In this document: piece by piece, positions 39,581-52,800 of the stretch
How positions within the stretch are numbered: the first letter of the stretch is position 1
Layout of the letters: the number at the start of each line of letters is the position of its first letter
Source: Cyclina sinensis
Taxonomy: Eukaryota; Mollusca; Bivalvia; Venerida; Veneridae
Assembly: GCA_012932295.1 (NCBI GenBank)
Contig: JAAONU010000009.1
Coordinates: forward strand, 6,737,535-6,801,534
DNA length: 64,000 bases
Direction of reading: 5' to 3'
Translations under genes and position numbers: made by a program
Notes under the pieces: model-generated
Seen by the model: only the letters and a program-made list of their open reading frames with translations
Databases searched by the model: none
What the model was told of the DNA's origin: nothing

Positions 39581-39806
39581 GTTAGTTTAGTTTAAACTTA
39601 TTTATTTTACATCGATTGGAAAGCAAGTTTTTAAGTGCAACTTATATTAATCCCTCTCGATGACTGCTTCCTGCGTTCTAGCCAGTACTCGCGCTGAAAG
39701 TGATGTATGTGGAATGTCACTGGAGACTCTCACCCCTGGTAGGATTTGAACTAATAACTTCTGGATTAGGTGTCCAACAATTTAACCCTTCAATCACTGT
39801 TCCTCC
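39581..39806 (-). mobile_element. tRNA-derived SINE (unit B only)
   Basis: Minus strand: a tRNA-like head with an A-box-like TTAAATTGTTGG and a B-box-like AGTTCAAATCC, then AGGGGTGAGAGTC and a body containing CAGGAAGCAGTCATC, ending in an AATAAATAAGTTTAAAC tail. The body matches the SINE at 59054 (caggaagcagtaatc). Unit A has no such insertion at 29660. The word aacgt on both sides (near 39570 and 39806) may be the target duplication. The architecture resembles bivalve tRNA-SINEs with a conserved central domain. Confidence 0.8.
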
Positions 39807-41475
39807 AACGTAGTAAGGATATCAAAAACTCTGCACCACATCACCGAAATGTGTAAACAATGACAGCTGCCTGGGAATAGCGTAAGCAGTCGAATAGTCC
39901 GACTCACATTTTTTTCTTCTCTTTTTACGTTTTTGATCATTTAACTAAAACAGTCTCAAATATCTTGCAGAAGCTAGGCAGTCGAGATCTGCTTCCTAAC
40001 CCAACAAAAAAATGTAGCTCGTTTTTGTTCTGAAATCACAGCACGACTCCATTCATTATGTTTTTATACTGAAACCGAGTAGAATATTCGTCCTTCGGTT
40101 CGTTTGATCTAAGGTACGAATCAGAAGCAGTGCACGAGAGCTGTTCTTAGAAACTGACACTTTGCAATCGTAACAACTCGGCCTTTTCCGACAACTTCGT
40201 ATTGAAGTCGCCCGAGCAGTTCCGAATGTGACACTTTATACAAATGGTGTCTCATTTGACTTACCTGTGAACGAGTACAAAAAAAACTCAACGTCGATAT
40301 TCAACTAAGTAAATCACTGAATGATTAATAAAACAGTTACTGTGTTATGTAATTGTTAATATCAAGCTTGTTGTTACATGTTTATAGGTAATGATTCTTA
40401 CCACTTGGGAAATGTCATTTATTTGATTACTATACAATATACTGTATTTGACTGGTACACTTAGAGAAATATATTCCTATTATATTTTATTTCTCTTCTG
40501 TTTGGTGGCATGTCGAATGCATGTTGAGTGCCACTGCTTGAAGGTATTTATCTATAAACATCCAATAATGCGGCTTGATATTGCGAAAATATATTGATGA
40601 TATTAGAAATGGAAGGCATGGTAACTATAACGTTTACATGGTAACAAGAGTATTTGCAATCTTATCAGTATCCAATTTTGTCTTTCCATTTAAAGATATT
40701 CAGTTTGATGGGAACTATCAACTATTCTTGTTAGGATTCACGTGAGCAATGCAGCCATTTTAAATTGACGGGGCTAAAGAGAGATTAGACTGTGTCATCT
40801 ACCCCCTCTACCCCCATTTTTCTTATATCACAAACAGCACTCGAAAATTTATTAGGTTTGTTTTTGTTATTCTTAAATAAATATTTATCACTTTTCATTT
40901 TAATTGAAAGAAATGTTACACCGTCATTTAAACATGGTTAACAATAGCTCTGGCATTAAAACGTGGTGTTAAAAAAATAGACTGTAACTAAACTATTGTT
41001 TTGTGGCAAATCAAACGGGCAAATTAATTGTAACTAGTCGGAAAATTACTGACAGCAGTTACTTAACTCAAATTGGTCGGAAAATTGCAGGCACCAGTTA
41101 CCAGAACTACCGCAGTGGAGGTTATTACACCGTTAACAATGCTGTATACACAAAGTGACTTATTTATATAGAGAAACATCGGGCGACGAACTCTTTAACG
41201 AATGCTCTGCCCAAAAGTGCGTGTATACAACGAAATCATTCTTGACAGAACTGTGTTTTGTTTGTCTTCTGTGAATTTAAAGCAGTCGCTTTGCTACCGC
41301 AGTCAATGACCCTTGTGTAATACAACAAAATTGGAAACACATTGGTTCACCCGAAGTCAAGGATCGTGTCAAAACATTATCTGCTTATCATTTATACAGG
41401 TGACAAAAGAACATTGGAAGTTATAAGATATGTACACAAAATTCGGTTAAAGTACTAGGGGCCAAATCAATCTTT

Positions 41476-42999
41476 CACCTCCGGTAGAAGTGTAACCATT
41501 TTCAAAGTAAAAATAAATAATGTTGGAGCAAATGATCAAAGGATATATCTAAGATAATGATGAGTTTGTCTTTAGTGGAACATTTTGGGAATAGATATCA
41601 CAGTCTTGGGCTGTTTCAGTTATTTTCAGATAATGAATGCTACAATACCTTGTTTTGCAATACCAACGATATTTTTATTTAACATAACAGCCGGTCTAAT
41701 ATTGTCCTTTTTAACGATACGTGTTATTAAAACATTCCATGCACAATTCACAGTATGAATAAATAACAGGGCCTTACAAATGTGAAGATGAAGATCTCAA
41801 AGATGTCCGATTTTTTTCCAGATCAGTAAATTTATTCCCATATATATAACCCATGATCGAAACGATGAAATGACACAGGTTATAATAGATTAGTACACAT
41901 CAGAGACACAGGTTATACCTACCTTGAATAAAATTCCTCGAGTTTTGTACTCACGATATTTCGTCCACATAAAAAAGTAAAAGATTTCCTTGATATTTAT
42001 GTTAATGTATATCAACACAGGTAAACGCTAAATTCGCAATATCACCAATAAATCTGTTAAACACGTGCACTTCTTTGAATATGTATTTTTCATTCAGAAA
42101 GTTTCATGAAAACATTCACATACTATTCACGTTTTGTCCACACCTGTACAAACACATACATTAAACCTCTTCAGATTACACGTGTATTACTTTTTCTCAA
42201 GCATACATAGATCTGTGTACACATTTACGGGCATTCCTTACGTCTTTCAAAATGAGCATTTTTTAAAATGTACTGACAACAGATTACACAGATAAAATTC
42301 CAGGATGTATATAGCTCTCACGTTAACTAGGCATAGAACCAGTTCTCGCTATTGCACGGCTGTTGTTTTAGCTTCTAATTTACCTGTAGAAATAAAATGA
42401 GCTTAACTTCTACCATAGGTACCTCTTTTTTTCCTGAGATGCAGCCAAAAACGAAATGCTCACATTGAATTAATATCTTCTTTGAAGATTGGAAACTTGC
42501 CGACATCTTTTTTTCACAGTGTTAATGGGAGACAACTGTTATATCGAATTAAAGAGGTACATATGTAATAAGCGGGTTGAATTAAATTTTGAAAGTGTCG
42601 ATTTATGCGACAGAAAATTTTCTGAAGCATTGCCCTTCACTTTCCTTTTTCTTTTTACGATGTACATTTGCATAATGTATAATTGTTTCAAAGTTCCATT
42701 ATTTACAAAAATAATAATATGATCATATTCATAATACACCCCGCAGTTTAGCGAGAACGTAGAACATAAAACTAACTTAAATGCCTTATATCTGATCCAC
42801 ACTTTCTCACTTTTGCTTATAATTTAGCCATAAAAATGCAGCTTTGAAATTTTGAATGGACGTGAAAATGCTAAATTTGTTTACATATTCCACGTGCTTC
42901 CGATGACGGTCCGTCACACTTCGGTGCTGCGCATAAACGAATGACGTCATCCGAAATAAATTCAAAACGACGAATCAGACAAGCTTCAAAAAAAAAATC
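41476..42999. other. Noncoding stretch
   Basis: No gene recognised. The open frames at 42489-42802 overlap on both strands and lack support. Confidence 0.4.
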
Positions 43000-43250
43000 T
43001 TTGGTAGACCTGATCCATGGCCTAGTGACAACACAACAAAGGCTTATAACCTAGGGGTTCCGAGTTCGAGACCCCCCACCCCCACCTCCTTTAAAACTCG
43101 CACAAATCAGAACCAGATGTGCTTCTGGAATGGGCTCTTTCTCTGTCTTACACGACCTGCCATAGCCTAAAATATCTCAGCTGTTCAGAGGAATTATTCA
43201 TATGAGCAACCGGTACCAACGATAAATAAACCTAACGAGACATGGAATAG
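43000..43250 (+). mobile_element. tRNA-derived SINE candidate
   Basis: TGGCCTAGTGA (43018-43028) looks like a polymerase III A box and GAGTTCGAGACCC (43063-43075) like a B box, spaced as in a tRNA head. A nonrelated body follows. The cloverleaf ends do not pair as in a true tRNA. The 3' boundary is a guess. Confidence 0.6.
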
Positions 43251-43899
43251 AAGAATTTTACTCGTTTGCCCAGGTACCATGCACTTTTTTCAAGATTAAC
43301 GAGTGTGTATTTCTGACAAACCATTGGGAATAAACCTACCCAATCTTACACTTTGGAATTTGGATATCATTTAACTGGTAATTGCTGTTCTCACTTCAAG
43401 TAAATGACGTATTCTTTAACAAACGTCAGCAATGTTGCTTACAGCGACGTTCTCGATATATTCACAGCACGTCTTTACTCGTGTTCATGTCTAAATAAAC
43501 CACTTCTGATTGCGTATTGCAAGTGATTTATCTATAGACTTTGAACATACTTGGTGTTGTTTTATTGACAAAAATGGTAGTTTAATGCCTTATTCGATCT
43601 CACCTAGTATTACTAGTTACTCATTTCGAGTAACAGCATATATAACCAGAGCTGTCAGTGGAGACAGTACGCTCGACTATTTTTGTACTGGACAGTTAAG
43701 AACGGGATAACTATTAAAAATCAATTTAATTCAAGAATCTTTTCCATGGTAGATGAAATATTATATAATATTTATTATTTTATCATGAATATTGACAAGA
43801 AAATTGCAGAACATAATTTATGTATGACTATAAAGATTATAGAGTGATGGCATAAAAATTTGTGTTGACAATAAACTGAAGAGTTGGTAATCAGTTGGT

Positions 43900-44275
43900 G
43901 TTGGAAATTTAAAGTAAATCCCTCAAGAAATAAAGAAGACATTGTTAAATATTACAATTTTTAGAAAAATCCTAAGTTTAAAGAGGAGATAAATCTGGAA
44001 ATTTGGGTGCTAGAGTTATGAACCTTACCAAATATGATGTGGGTGATGAAAGGGAACACATATTTGAAATTTAAAGTAAATCCCTCAAGAAATAAAGAAG
44101 ACATTGTTAAATATTACAATTTTTAAGGAAAATTCTAAGTTTAAAGGGAGATAATTCTGGAAATATAGGTGCTAGAGTTATGAACTTTACCATATATGAT
44201 GTGGGTGGTAATAAGAAACATATATTTGAAGAGAATCAGTCAAGAAATAAAGAAGTTATAGTAAAAATATTTTAC
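43900..44275. repeat. Tandem repeat, about 162 bp x 2 plus a partial
   Basis: Copies begin near 43904 and 44066 with 'gaaatttaaagtaaatccc' and include 'ggtgctagagttatgaac' and 'gatgtgggtg'. A third partial copy near 44228 starts in the same place. The wording matches a repeat common in clams, as far as I recall. Confidence 0.85.
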
Positions 44276-45080
44276 TACATAAAAACTTTAATCAGAAATC
44301 TGGAAGTGGACGCGGATGCAGGGGCGAGTAGAACAGCTCTAAAAACAAGCTAAAAATAAATCAAAGCACAGTGATGCTAAATAAAATACCGAAATATCCC
44401 ATTAGGTTCAACTGTCAGTTCTTTGACGTGGTGTAAGACAGCGCTGAGCTAATTTTGCGTTGGCAATATCTCCACCAGCTACAATTATTCGAAAGACCAA
44501 AATGATGGAGGACTGTTTCCACAGGGTTTTTGTCATGAACATATCACAAATAATGAACAGAAGTTAAACTTAAATTGGTTTGAACGAGAAATCAGTATTT
44601 TTTTTCAAATTTAGGTATAAAATGTAGACAATTTTTAGTTTTCTCATGAATTCAAGCATAACATGTAGTAGAAATTCACACATTCGCTGTGTATTGAACA
44701 CTGATACACAATTTCCTAGTGATTTTCAACGGTAATTCTGAAATCTGTATAGGTTGGAATATTTAAGTAAGGGGTGCAAAAGCAAGGAAAGACATTGTTT
44801 AAAAGGATAAATAAACTATTGGTTTCTACAACATAATCGAACTGTCACTTTTAAAAAAAAAGACATAGCTTTAAATTAAAACAAAGGGGGACAACTCTGT
44901 AAATTACTAGAATGACAAGCATTATGACTATGAAAATTTTACTAATTGTTACCAGAGTTTATCGTTGGAACCAGTTATCCATATGGCTGACTCTCCTTGC
45001 AGCTTTTAGTTATTTGTGATGGATAGTGCAAAATATAGAAAGCAGCCAATCTCAGAGACACCTGGGGCTTTGGTTTTATG
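44276..45080. other. Noncoding stretch
   Basis: Nothing recognised beyond low-complexity sequence and a diverged fragment of the 162-bp repeat near 44880 (gggggacaactctg). Confidence 0.4.
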
Positions 45081-45084
45081 TCTC

Positions 45085-45190
45085 ATCAAAAGACAAAAGC
45101 AATGTTGTTGGAGGAGCAGAGAATCGAGTTAGCTACCCCTGGATTACAAATCCAGCATACTAACACTTGACTCTGATCTAGATCATCTAT
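45085..45190 (-). mobile_element. tRNA-Thr-like SINE head
   Basis: The minus strand shows GTGTTAGTATGCTGG (A-box-like), the perfect anticodon arm CTGGATTTGTAATCCAG with anticodon TGT, and a T-arm-like CTCGATTCTC. There is no matching acceptor stem and no 5' leader, so I read it as a SINE head or tRNA relic rather than a functional tRNA. Confidence 0.55.
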
Positions 45191-46808
45191 ATAGGACTGT
45201 TTAGTTTAAATATCAGAAAGGGCAGTCACTCTACCAGTGTTAAAGTAAAAACATCTTTCTGCGATTTTCCTCAGTGAATTCAGAAAAAAGCAAGTAAATT
45301 GCTTATCTGTAATGCAGTTGACCTGTAGAAATATTTATTATATAAAATCAAACAAAGGGCAATAACTTTGGAGTAAGAGGATGCAGAGTTTTTGCTCATA
45401 CACAGTGCAATTCTCTTCATAACCAACTATGCAATAATGCAAGGCTCAAATCAGGATCTTGAATAGTTATGAATTTAACACAAATACGGCAAACAACTGT
45501 TACAAGACAAGATAGAGATATGAAAAACCATTCTGTTGATCCAGTTTTAGGAATTCTTTCGGCCAAGTATTGTAAGAAAATTTAAAACAGCAAAACCCAA
45601 CACTGTTAAAACTGAAAATCATCAAATAAAGGCAGTTTTTCCCAAGTAAAGAAGACAAAAAGCTTGAAAACTTTTAATTTCATAACATCTCAGTAAGATT
45701 ATCAGTCAAATGACTGTAACGACATTTTCTGACAAGAGTTTACGGGAGTTTACAATTTAAAACTCTTCATATGAGAAATTTTTTAGTGCCATCCTTGGGT
45801 GGGTTTTTCTGGAAAAGCTAGTCCTATAACACCTGACATAACTTATTTCACGTTTGTAACCAATTGTAAACAAATGAAACTATCTAAGTTCAAATTGTGC
45901 AATACTACCTGGTAATTTCTGAAAATGTGTCTTGAAACACACAAATTCCCATCTAATTGCTATTTGCTCATGTTTTCACTGTTTAGTTCAGCCATTTTGT
46001 TTTGTATAGGTGTATCCCATAAGTTTAATAGCTAGGATATCTTAGACGAAATTTTATTGTGGTTTCAATAGTGAATCAGGACTGCCTCATTCAGTACATT
46101 TTTTTAAGAATTCAGACTGTGTTACATCATAGATTACTTGTGCACACATTTAAGTCAGAAAAAAATACCGCAGAAATGACATGTACACACAAATTAAATT
46201 TGTCAAATTTCAATTTGCGCAACAACTTAAGAGTAGCTTGTTAACACAGACATTTGGAAAAGTCCGGCTGTTCTTGCATCCCTAGTACATAGATAGAACA
46301 GAATAAACGAAATGAGAAAGAAACACCTCTGCATAATTTGATATACTGGCAAGTGTCATACTATCTTGTTTCTTACACATTCTTGTATTTGTTAACAGTT
46401 TATTTCAAGATATATTTTGTTAGTCTGCTCACCATTGGTATAAAATTGAGCGACAAAGCCATAACCCATAGATGCCCAAATGTGAAATAAGTTAGGTCAA
46501 GCTTTATTTATAGGACTATGGAAAAGCCATTGTACAAAGGTTGAAAATTTCTCTAGACAAGAAAACAGTATCTTCATCATCTACATTCATATTTTAAGTA
46601 TTCAGAATGCAATGATCTAAAACTGTTGGACTATACATCCATTCATTGTTCAACAATTATCTGGCTTTATCTGCACAAGTCTATTTCACATGATGACTGT
46701 CGTCTTCTTGGAAGTGGAAGGTACATTTTTGTCACTGGTGCAAACACAGAAAGATTATCTTTTCTTTATAATATAAACATAATATCCTCTAGATAATTAG
46801 TACGTTAA
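45191..46808. other. DNAJC2 3' flank
   Basis: Downstream of the DNAJC2 stop on the minus strand. Contains the likely 3'UTR (first few hundred bases) and no other recognised gene. Confidence 0.5.
46503..46508 (-). terminator. Candidate DNAJC2 polyadenylation signal
   Basis: AATAAA on the minus strand about 300 bases after the stop codon. It is the nearest canonical hexamer I see, but its use is unproven. Confidence 0.35.
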
Positions 46809-46871
46809 TTATTTCTTGGCTTTGGCAGCTTCCTGGGCTGCTTTCTTGGCTCTTATCAACTCCACGAGTTC
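46809..46871 (-). CDS. DNAJC2: DNAJC2 last coding exon
   Basis: 63 nt including the TAA stop at 46809-46811. Acceptor CTTCAG. Encodes [20 protein letters not shown] and stop, the Lys/Ala tail characteristic of the family. Confidence 0.94.
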   Translation of the reverse strand, partial: ELVELIRAKKAAQEAAKAKK

Positions 46872-49800
46872 CTGAAGATAAAAAAGGGAAGTAAAATAAT
46901 GTAGGTCTGTCCATCTAAAGGGAGATAATCAATGGTATATATTTAACGAAGATATTATTTGGAAAAAGTAAGATGTTTGGTTTGGTTTAGTTTATTGGGA
47001 TTTAATGTCAAAAAAAGTAAGATGTTAAAAGCTGCTTATTCTGATTTTTTACCAAAATTAAATTTCTAGGAATCTGACCAAAACTGAGATTTGGAGACTT
47101 AGTGTGATAGAAAAATGATTCAAGGTATAGCCGGCAGCAAATTTTTATTTTATGCCAAAAGTAAAATCTAGACGTATGTTGTTTTGAAGTACATTAGTAA
47201 CGCTTTGTAGGTCACTGAATTTTAAGTTGATGAGGATGATTAAACACTCTCTTTAGTGTTTTTGAAAATCTGAGTTTTACACAAAAGTGAATAAGCACCT
47301 TTAAAGAGGCTGTTCTCCAGATTTGACATAAAAAAATTTTTTTCATAAATTATATATTTAGATGCCGTGAGATTATAACAACATAATATTTTACTTCAAA
47401 ACTGATTATAAAAGTCAAAATAGAATAAAAAAAATATTTTCGCTCCAGCCTGATTTGAACTCTGGACCCTCATGTTAACAAAATACTTCCAACACTTTTA
47501 CTGTCACCACCATCGCCGCATGTGATATTACAGATATTTACTTTAAATCTTATAAGATATATTTATACCGTCGCGTTACGGTATAGCACTTTGAAAGGAA
47601 AAAAATCAATTTATAATGTAATTATTTGACTTATTTTTTGTCAGTAAGTTATTTTTTAAGCATTAGTCATAAATATTACAAGAAATTTATAATACAAGAA
47701 AACTTTCTTTTTTTGTCATCTGGAGCACAGCCCCTTTAAAGAGGCAAGTCATAAATGACTGACCATCTGCAAGGAGTAAATCAAAGTTTTTATCTAAACA
47801 AAAAATGATTTGTTCAACTTCACTTTATTTTACTAAAATTTTTTGCTGCAAAAAATTATGAAAGAATCTAAACATAGCTATTCAGATTTCAAGAAAACTC
47901 ACAAACTTATGTATATGCGTTACTTTAAAACTGATTCAAACCTGCATCTACCGTAGGTCCAAGGGTAATGTACCTCAATTCAAACCTGCATCTACCCCAG
48001 GTCTTAGGTTCTGCCCCTATACAAGGGCTTAAATAGGTAACATACCTTGTATCTCTTCATACAATCCTTTTTACTCCGTGTTGGCACTGCCTCTGCTATT
48101 CTCTCCCACCTCTCTGGCGTACTGGCAGGGAACGTCTTTAAGGCTTGCTCCAACAGTTTTTGCTCATCTGTTGTCCAAGGGGCTGGATTTGTCCCCATTT
48201 CTCTGATTTGTTGTTCTGCTACAGCTAAGAGAGCATAGTATACAAATAGTTTACTTAAAGATGCTTTGAAATGTGTCTGTATGGAGAAATGAGTCTATAT
48301 GCTGAAGAACCCTATGGAGTATTTCTTTAAATTTTCTTTATACAAAATTTTACATTGATAACAGAAATTTGCTCAGTTTGTGCATTTAAGTTCAGTGGAA
48401 TTATGACTCAAATAAAGTGCATTGTAGGTCAATGAACTTAATTCAACTGAATTGGCCTGCTGCCAAGAAAAGTTCTAATTAATCTAGCTAATCATGTTCA
48501 ACCTTTATAGGTTCTACATCCAATTGCTACAATAAACATACTGATCCTTTTCACAAAGTATATCCTTGACACAGGTTAGTGACTAGATAGCTTACTGGTT
48601 CTGGTATTTTCATTATACTTAGTTTCAAATAATAGCTAGGACACAAATATTGCTCCCAGACCACAGGCCTGTTACCACATAGATTTTTGTGTATGAAACT
48701 ATAATACTGTTCAAGAAATGAAAATGGCTTATTATTTCTTAAGCAAATGGTTTAATTTCTTGTTTGATTTGTAATAGTTTTTCAAAGTTGATCACTTTAA
48801 CTGTAAGTATTAAAGACAGTCAAGCTATAACATAAAGCTAAACTATACATCTGACAGGTAACTTTATGGCTTTACATATGTAAACCATGAGAGATTCAGA
48901 ACACAATGTACTTCTGAAATACACTACTACTTAATTCCTATTTTATGAATAAACTATAGCCAAGTTCCTCTTACAAGACCAGTTCAGAAAATGTCTCATT
49001 ACTTTGTTTTTTGTTTGTTATATTGGGGTTAATGCTAGTTTCAACACCTGTGGTCACATCCAGGCAGTCAGTCCATTGTGGTCACTTTCAGGCATCACTC
49101 CACCTAAAAAGCATTCCTGGTATCCAACCAGTTTACTAAACAATCTCTTTGCAAGCCACTGACTACTTCCTCACTTGATTCAGAGGTGAGGGACAAATGA
49201 CCTATAGACACACTGTCTGAGATCAAATATCACTGAGAAGACACCGGCCATTAGGGGGATTGAACCAAGTCTCATTAATGTTCTTAATTTAAGATTCTAG
49301 TTTTTCAACACTGCTGATTTTTGCTAGATACTGAAATAATCCAAGTGGTCTTATAAGTGATTTATATATGTTTCTGGTATTATAAAAACAGGCCAAAATA
49401 ATGGGATTAAAGGAATCACAATACAACAAAGTTACAATGCATTAATATCAACATTCTTCAGTCAAGTTCATGTACTTTTTACTATCAAAGAAGGATTAAT
49501 TAAAACAAATAATTATGATTCTACTGAACAACGTTATCAGAACCATTGATAATTAGAAGAAACGCGTTTCGAATGTATTTACTAGTGTTGTAAAATTGGA
49601 CTGAAACAAAAATCGATTATCGAATCGAATCGAAAATAGCATTTTGATTTACCAGCGTAAAATAACCGAACTGTTATTGAGAAATTGGCAACACTTTCAC
49701 CAGTGTTGTACACTTTCAACCAAATGGGACAGTTTTATCACCACACTTTTTGGAAATGAAAATTGATTTTTGCCAACAACACACAACTGGCAACAATGAC

Positions 49801-52800
49801 TCGATTTAAATCCATTATCATTATATCACGAGTACTTACTTTCCATTCTCTCACTGAGCACCCCTTCTTTTGGTTTGGCTTGACTAACTCTTTTTGTTTC
49901 CTTTTCAAAGTTCTGGAAAGCCTGTTCGGACGCTTTGCTTTTCAAAGTTGTATCTATTACAAGAAAATATGACATCAGAACCTCATGTAACAATTCTTGT
50001 ACCAAGAAAATATGACATCAGAACCTCATGTAACTATTCTTGTACCAAGAAAATATGACATCAGAACCTCATGTAACAATTCTTGTACCAAGAAAATATG
50101 ACATCAGAACCTCATGTAACAATTCTTGTACCAGAGTCATTATCTTGTTACTTTGTCAAATAGTTCACAAAATCAATAAAACAACTGTTTATACCATCTC
50201 AAATTTTTATCATTACATCTTAAACTGTGTCAATATTGCTGCTTTTTACATCACTTATTCATTTACTCAACAATTTATCAAAACTCCAACATTTTACTCT
50301 ACAAGTTCATTAGTATTTTTTTCATCTAATTAACAATTTTAACTTTATTTGGACACTTAATTAACAGCTTAAGTATTATAACTTCGAAGTTTTTGTTTTG
50401 CAAACAAGCTGTCGAAAAAGTGCAATGATATGCAATCTTGCTTCTAATCAACGCTACCCTGGTTCAGTTTCCATCCCGGAAAGAATGTGAGACACTAGGT
50501 GGTCACCAACTTGGATGGGTAGGTTTTTTTTTAGGTATTCCAATTTCTTCCCAAGGTAAGGCAACCATATGCCTAGATCTGCACAGGCAGTTTTAAAGGC
50601 TTTGTAGCTTAAGTTTGTTTTCAACAAACTGCTTGCCCACTTTTAAACAAGGTTATCATATCATTTTTTTCTGAACAGATCAGTTCTAACCATAAGCTAT
50701 GCAAAAAACTGCCAATCTTTTGCATACAAAAAGTCAGGTAATCTACAACCCTTGTAACACAGCCCCTTACATCTAACATCAACACAGACAGACCAATAAA
50801 TGATTACCTTTCTTCTAGGTGTACAAAAGAGAAGATTTTAAAACCCTACCATTTTTCTGTAATTCTTTGGCTTTGGCCAGCACGTCTTTAGAATTCTTGT
50901 CACTAGTCGGTACATGCTGCTTGATGAAATTTGAGATTACCTCCCATCTGAAGATAAGTGAAAAAAAAAAACCAGAAAAATTAACCATACTTTGGGAAAA
51001 GTTAGTACAAAAATTGCACCTGAAACTATAACATAATATTTGAGCAGTTAAATGAGTAATTCTGTATATTACAAATGATCTGTACACAAACGGCAAAGTT
51101 TAATCCCAGTACAAGTTCAAAGACCGAGTGCAGACACAATTCTCTCCCTTTAACAACTGCATTTTCTTCTTGCGTCTTTATGATAAAAAATAGATATCAA
51201 CCAAGCTTCTGTCTGCTGAAGATGAAAAGGGTCACAACTCTTACCTGTCTTTGGTCCCTGCTGGAAAGACATTAACTCCCTTGATCAAGGTCTGCAGCTC
51301 CATTTCTCCCCATTGTTTACCTCCCTTGGAAGACTTTTCACTAGAAGACTTTGATGTCATTTCTTCTAATTGTTTCTGTTTTTCTGCTTCTAACTGGTCA
51401 TTCAGTTCCTTAACCTACAATTACAAGTAAAAATATGGTCAATATTTCTAGGGTTGAATGCAAAAAAAAACTTTAAGTGCTATAAAATAATGAAGCAGAC
51501 GGCATATACTTGCATTCAACACTTGATTTACAAACTATCAATCCTTTAAAACATGCAATTGCTTCCTTGTCTGGGCAACTTGAAAGTAATACAATTAACT
51601 GACATGTTTTCAGGTAGGGACAAGTCCAAGTTGGAAATGATAAACATTGTGTAACAAGAGGACCATCAAGGCCCTAAATTACTCGCCTGAGTACTTTGGC
51701 TGTGGTTCTGACATTAAACATCATAGGCAATATAACTGTTTCTAAATTGAAGGTTTTCAAAGATATTATATTTTATACAAATAGGAACCTTAGGATGAGG
51801 TCAATTTTGACTCCAGCAACATAATCTGAATTTGTGGTTTTTGAGGAGATGTCATTTGAATCAAAATGTTGACAATAATCTGTTTTCATCTCTGACCTTG
51901 GGACATTCGAGCAATTTCAATAAAAAGATAAATAACAAACATTTCTGTGAACTTTGGTGGAAAAAGATCTGGCAGTTTGGAGTACATGTTTGAATTTTCT
52001 TCCATTTTTAGCTTTTGCAGGCCTTATCCGAACAGAGCGGAAATGTTTGAGCACATTTCTGTAAAGTTTGGTGGAAATGGACTGCTGGCAATCCACAATG
52101 CAAGATGCACGACAGACACAGGGTGATACAAATTGTTCACCTTCCGGATATGCTCAGGTAAGCTAAAAACAAAAAGGAAATGACAGCTGTCCAGATAAAA
52201 AAATGAGTTTACAGAGTTCCTGAAGTAATTTTTTGGAAAAGCAGAAACCCCAAAATATTAATAAATAATATCTACTAATCCTACCTACAAAGTGCTTTTT
52301 CAAAATTATGAAGCATCAATGAGCCAGTAGTGATATCCAAATAAAGTGGGTTCTTTTCTCAAACCTCTCATTAACCAGTTTAATGCTACAAGTATGTTTT
52401 TTGTTTTGAGATGTTACATTCTTGTTTTCAACTTATTTTATGTGAATATTTTTAACGTCTGGAAACAAAATCCCTGTTTGAGGAAATCTCCACTGACATT
52501 TAGAGAATTTGAGATTTGGTGGTGTGTTACCTAGGCTAAGAATAAATATTTTTAAAAACTGATTCCCTATTAGTATTAGTGTCAAATTTTCTAACTAAAG
52601 ATTTTCAAAGATCATATAATTAATACAAAAACCTATGGGGCAGATAAAATTTTGAACTTGCAGCTTGTGAAGAGACGTCCTTTGAGTCCAAATATTGATG
52701 ATAATTTATTGTTAGCTCTGGAAGCCATTTTGTGCAATGGAGCAGAACAATCTGAGCAATTTTAATAGAAAGATACGTAAGGAAAATCAGCCTGCCCTTT

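Larger units (their letters stand above)
31641..41475. repeat. Tandem segmental duplication, unit B
   Basis: About 9.8 kb, collinear with unit A from 'aaaggaaaa..gaaaacctc' at 31641 to 'aagtactaggggccaaatc' near 41470. The size excess over A is roughly explained by insertions seen only here: a Tc1-like element (37215-38642), a SINE (39581-39806), a repeat-rich block (about 35605-36490) and an insertion near 34770-34950. These are partly offset by the R1 copy found only in A. No gene recognised. Confidence 0.85.

Noticed and set aside
43000..43080. Possible functional tRNA gene
   Set aside because: A and B boxes are present, but the acceptor stem does not pair and a nonrelated body follows; better read as a SINE.
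45085..45190. Possible tRNA-Thr (TGT) gene
   Set aside because: The anticodon arm is perfect, but the acceptor stem and full D-arm are not found.
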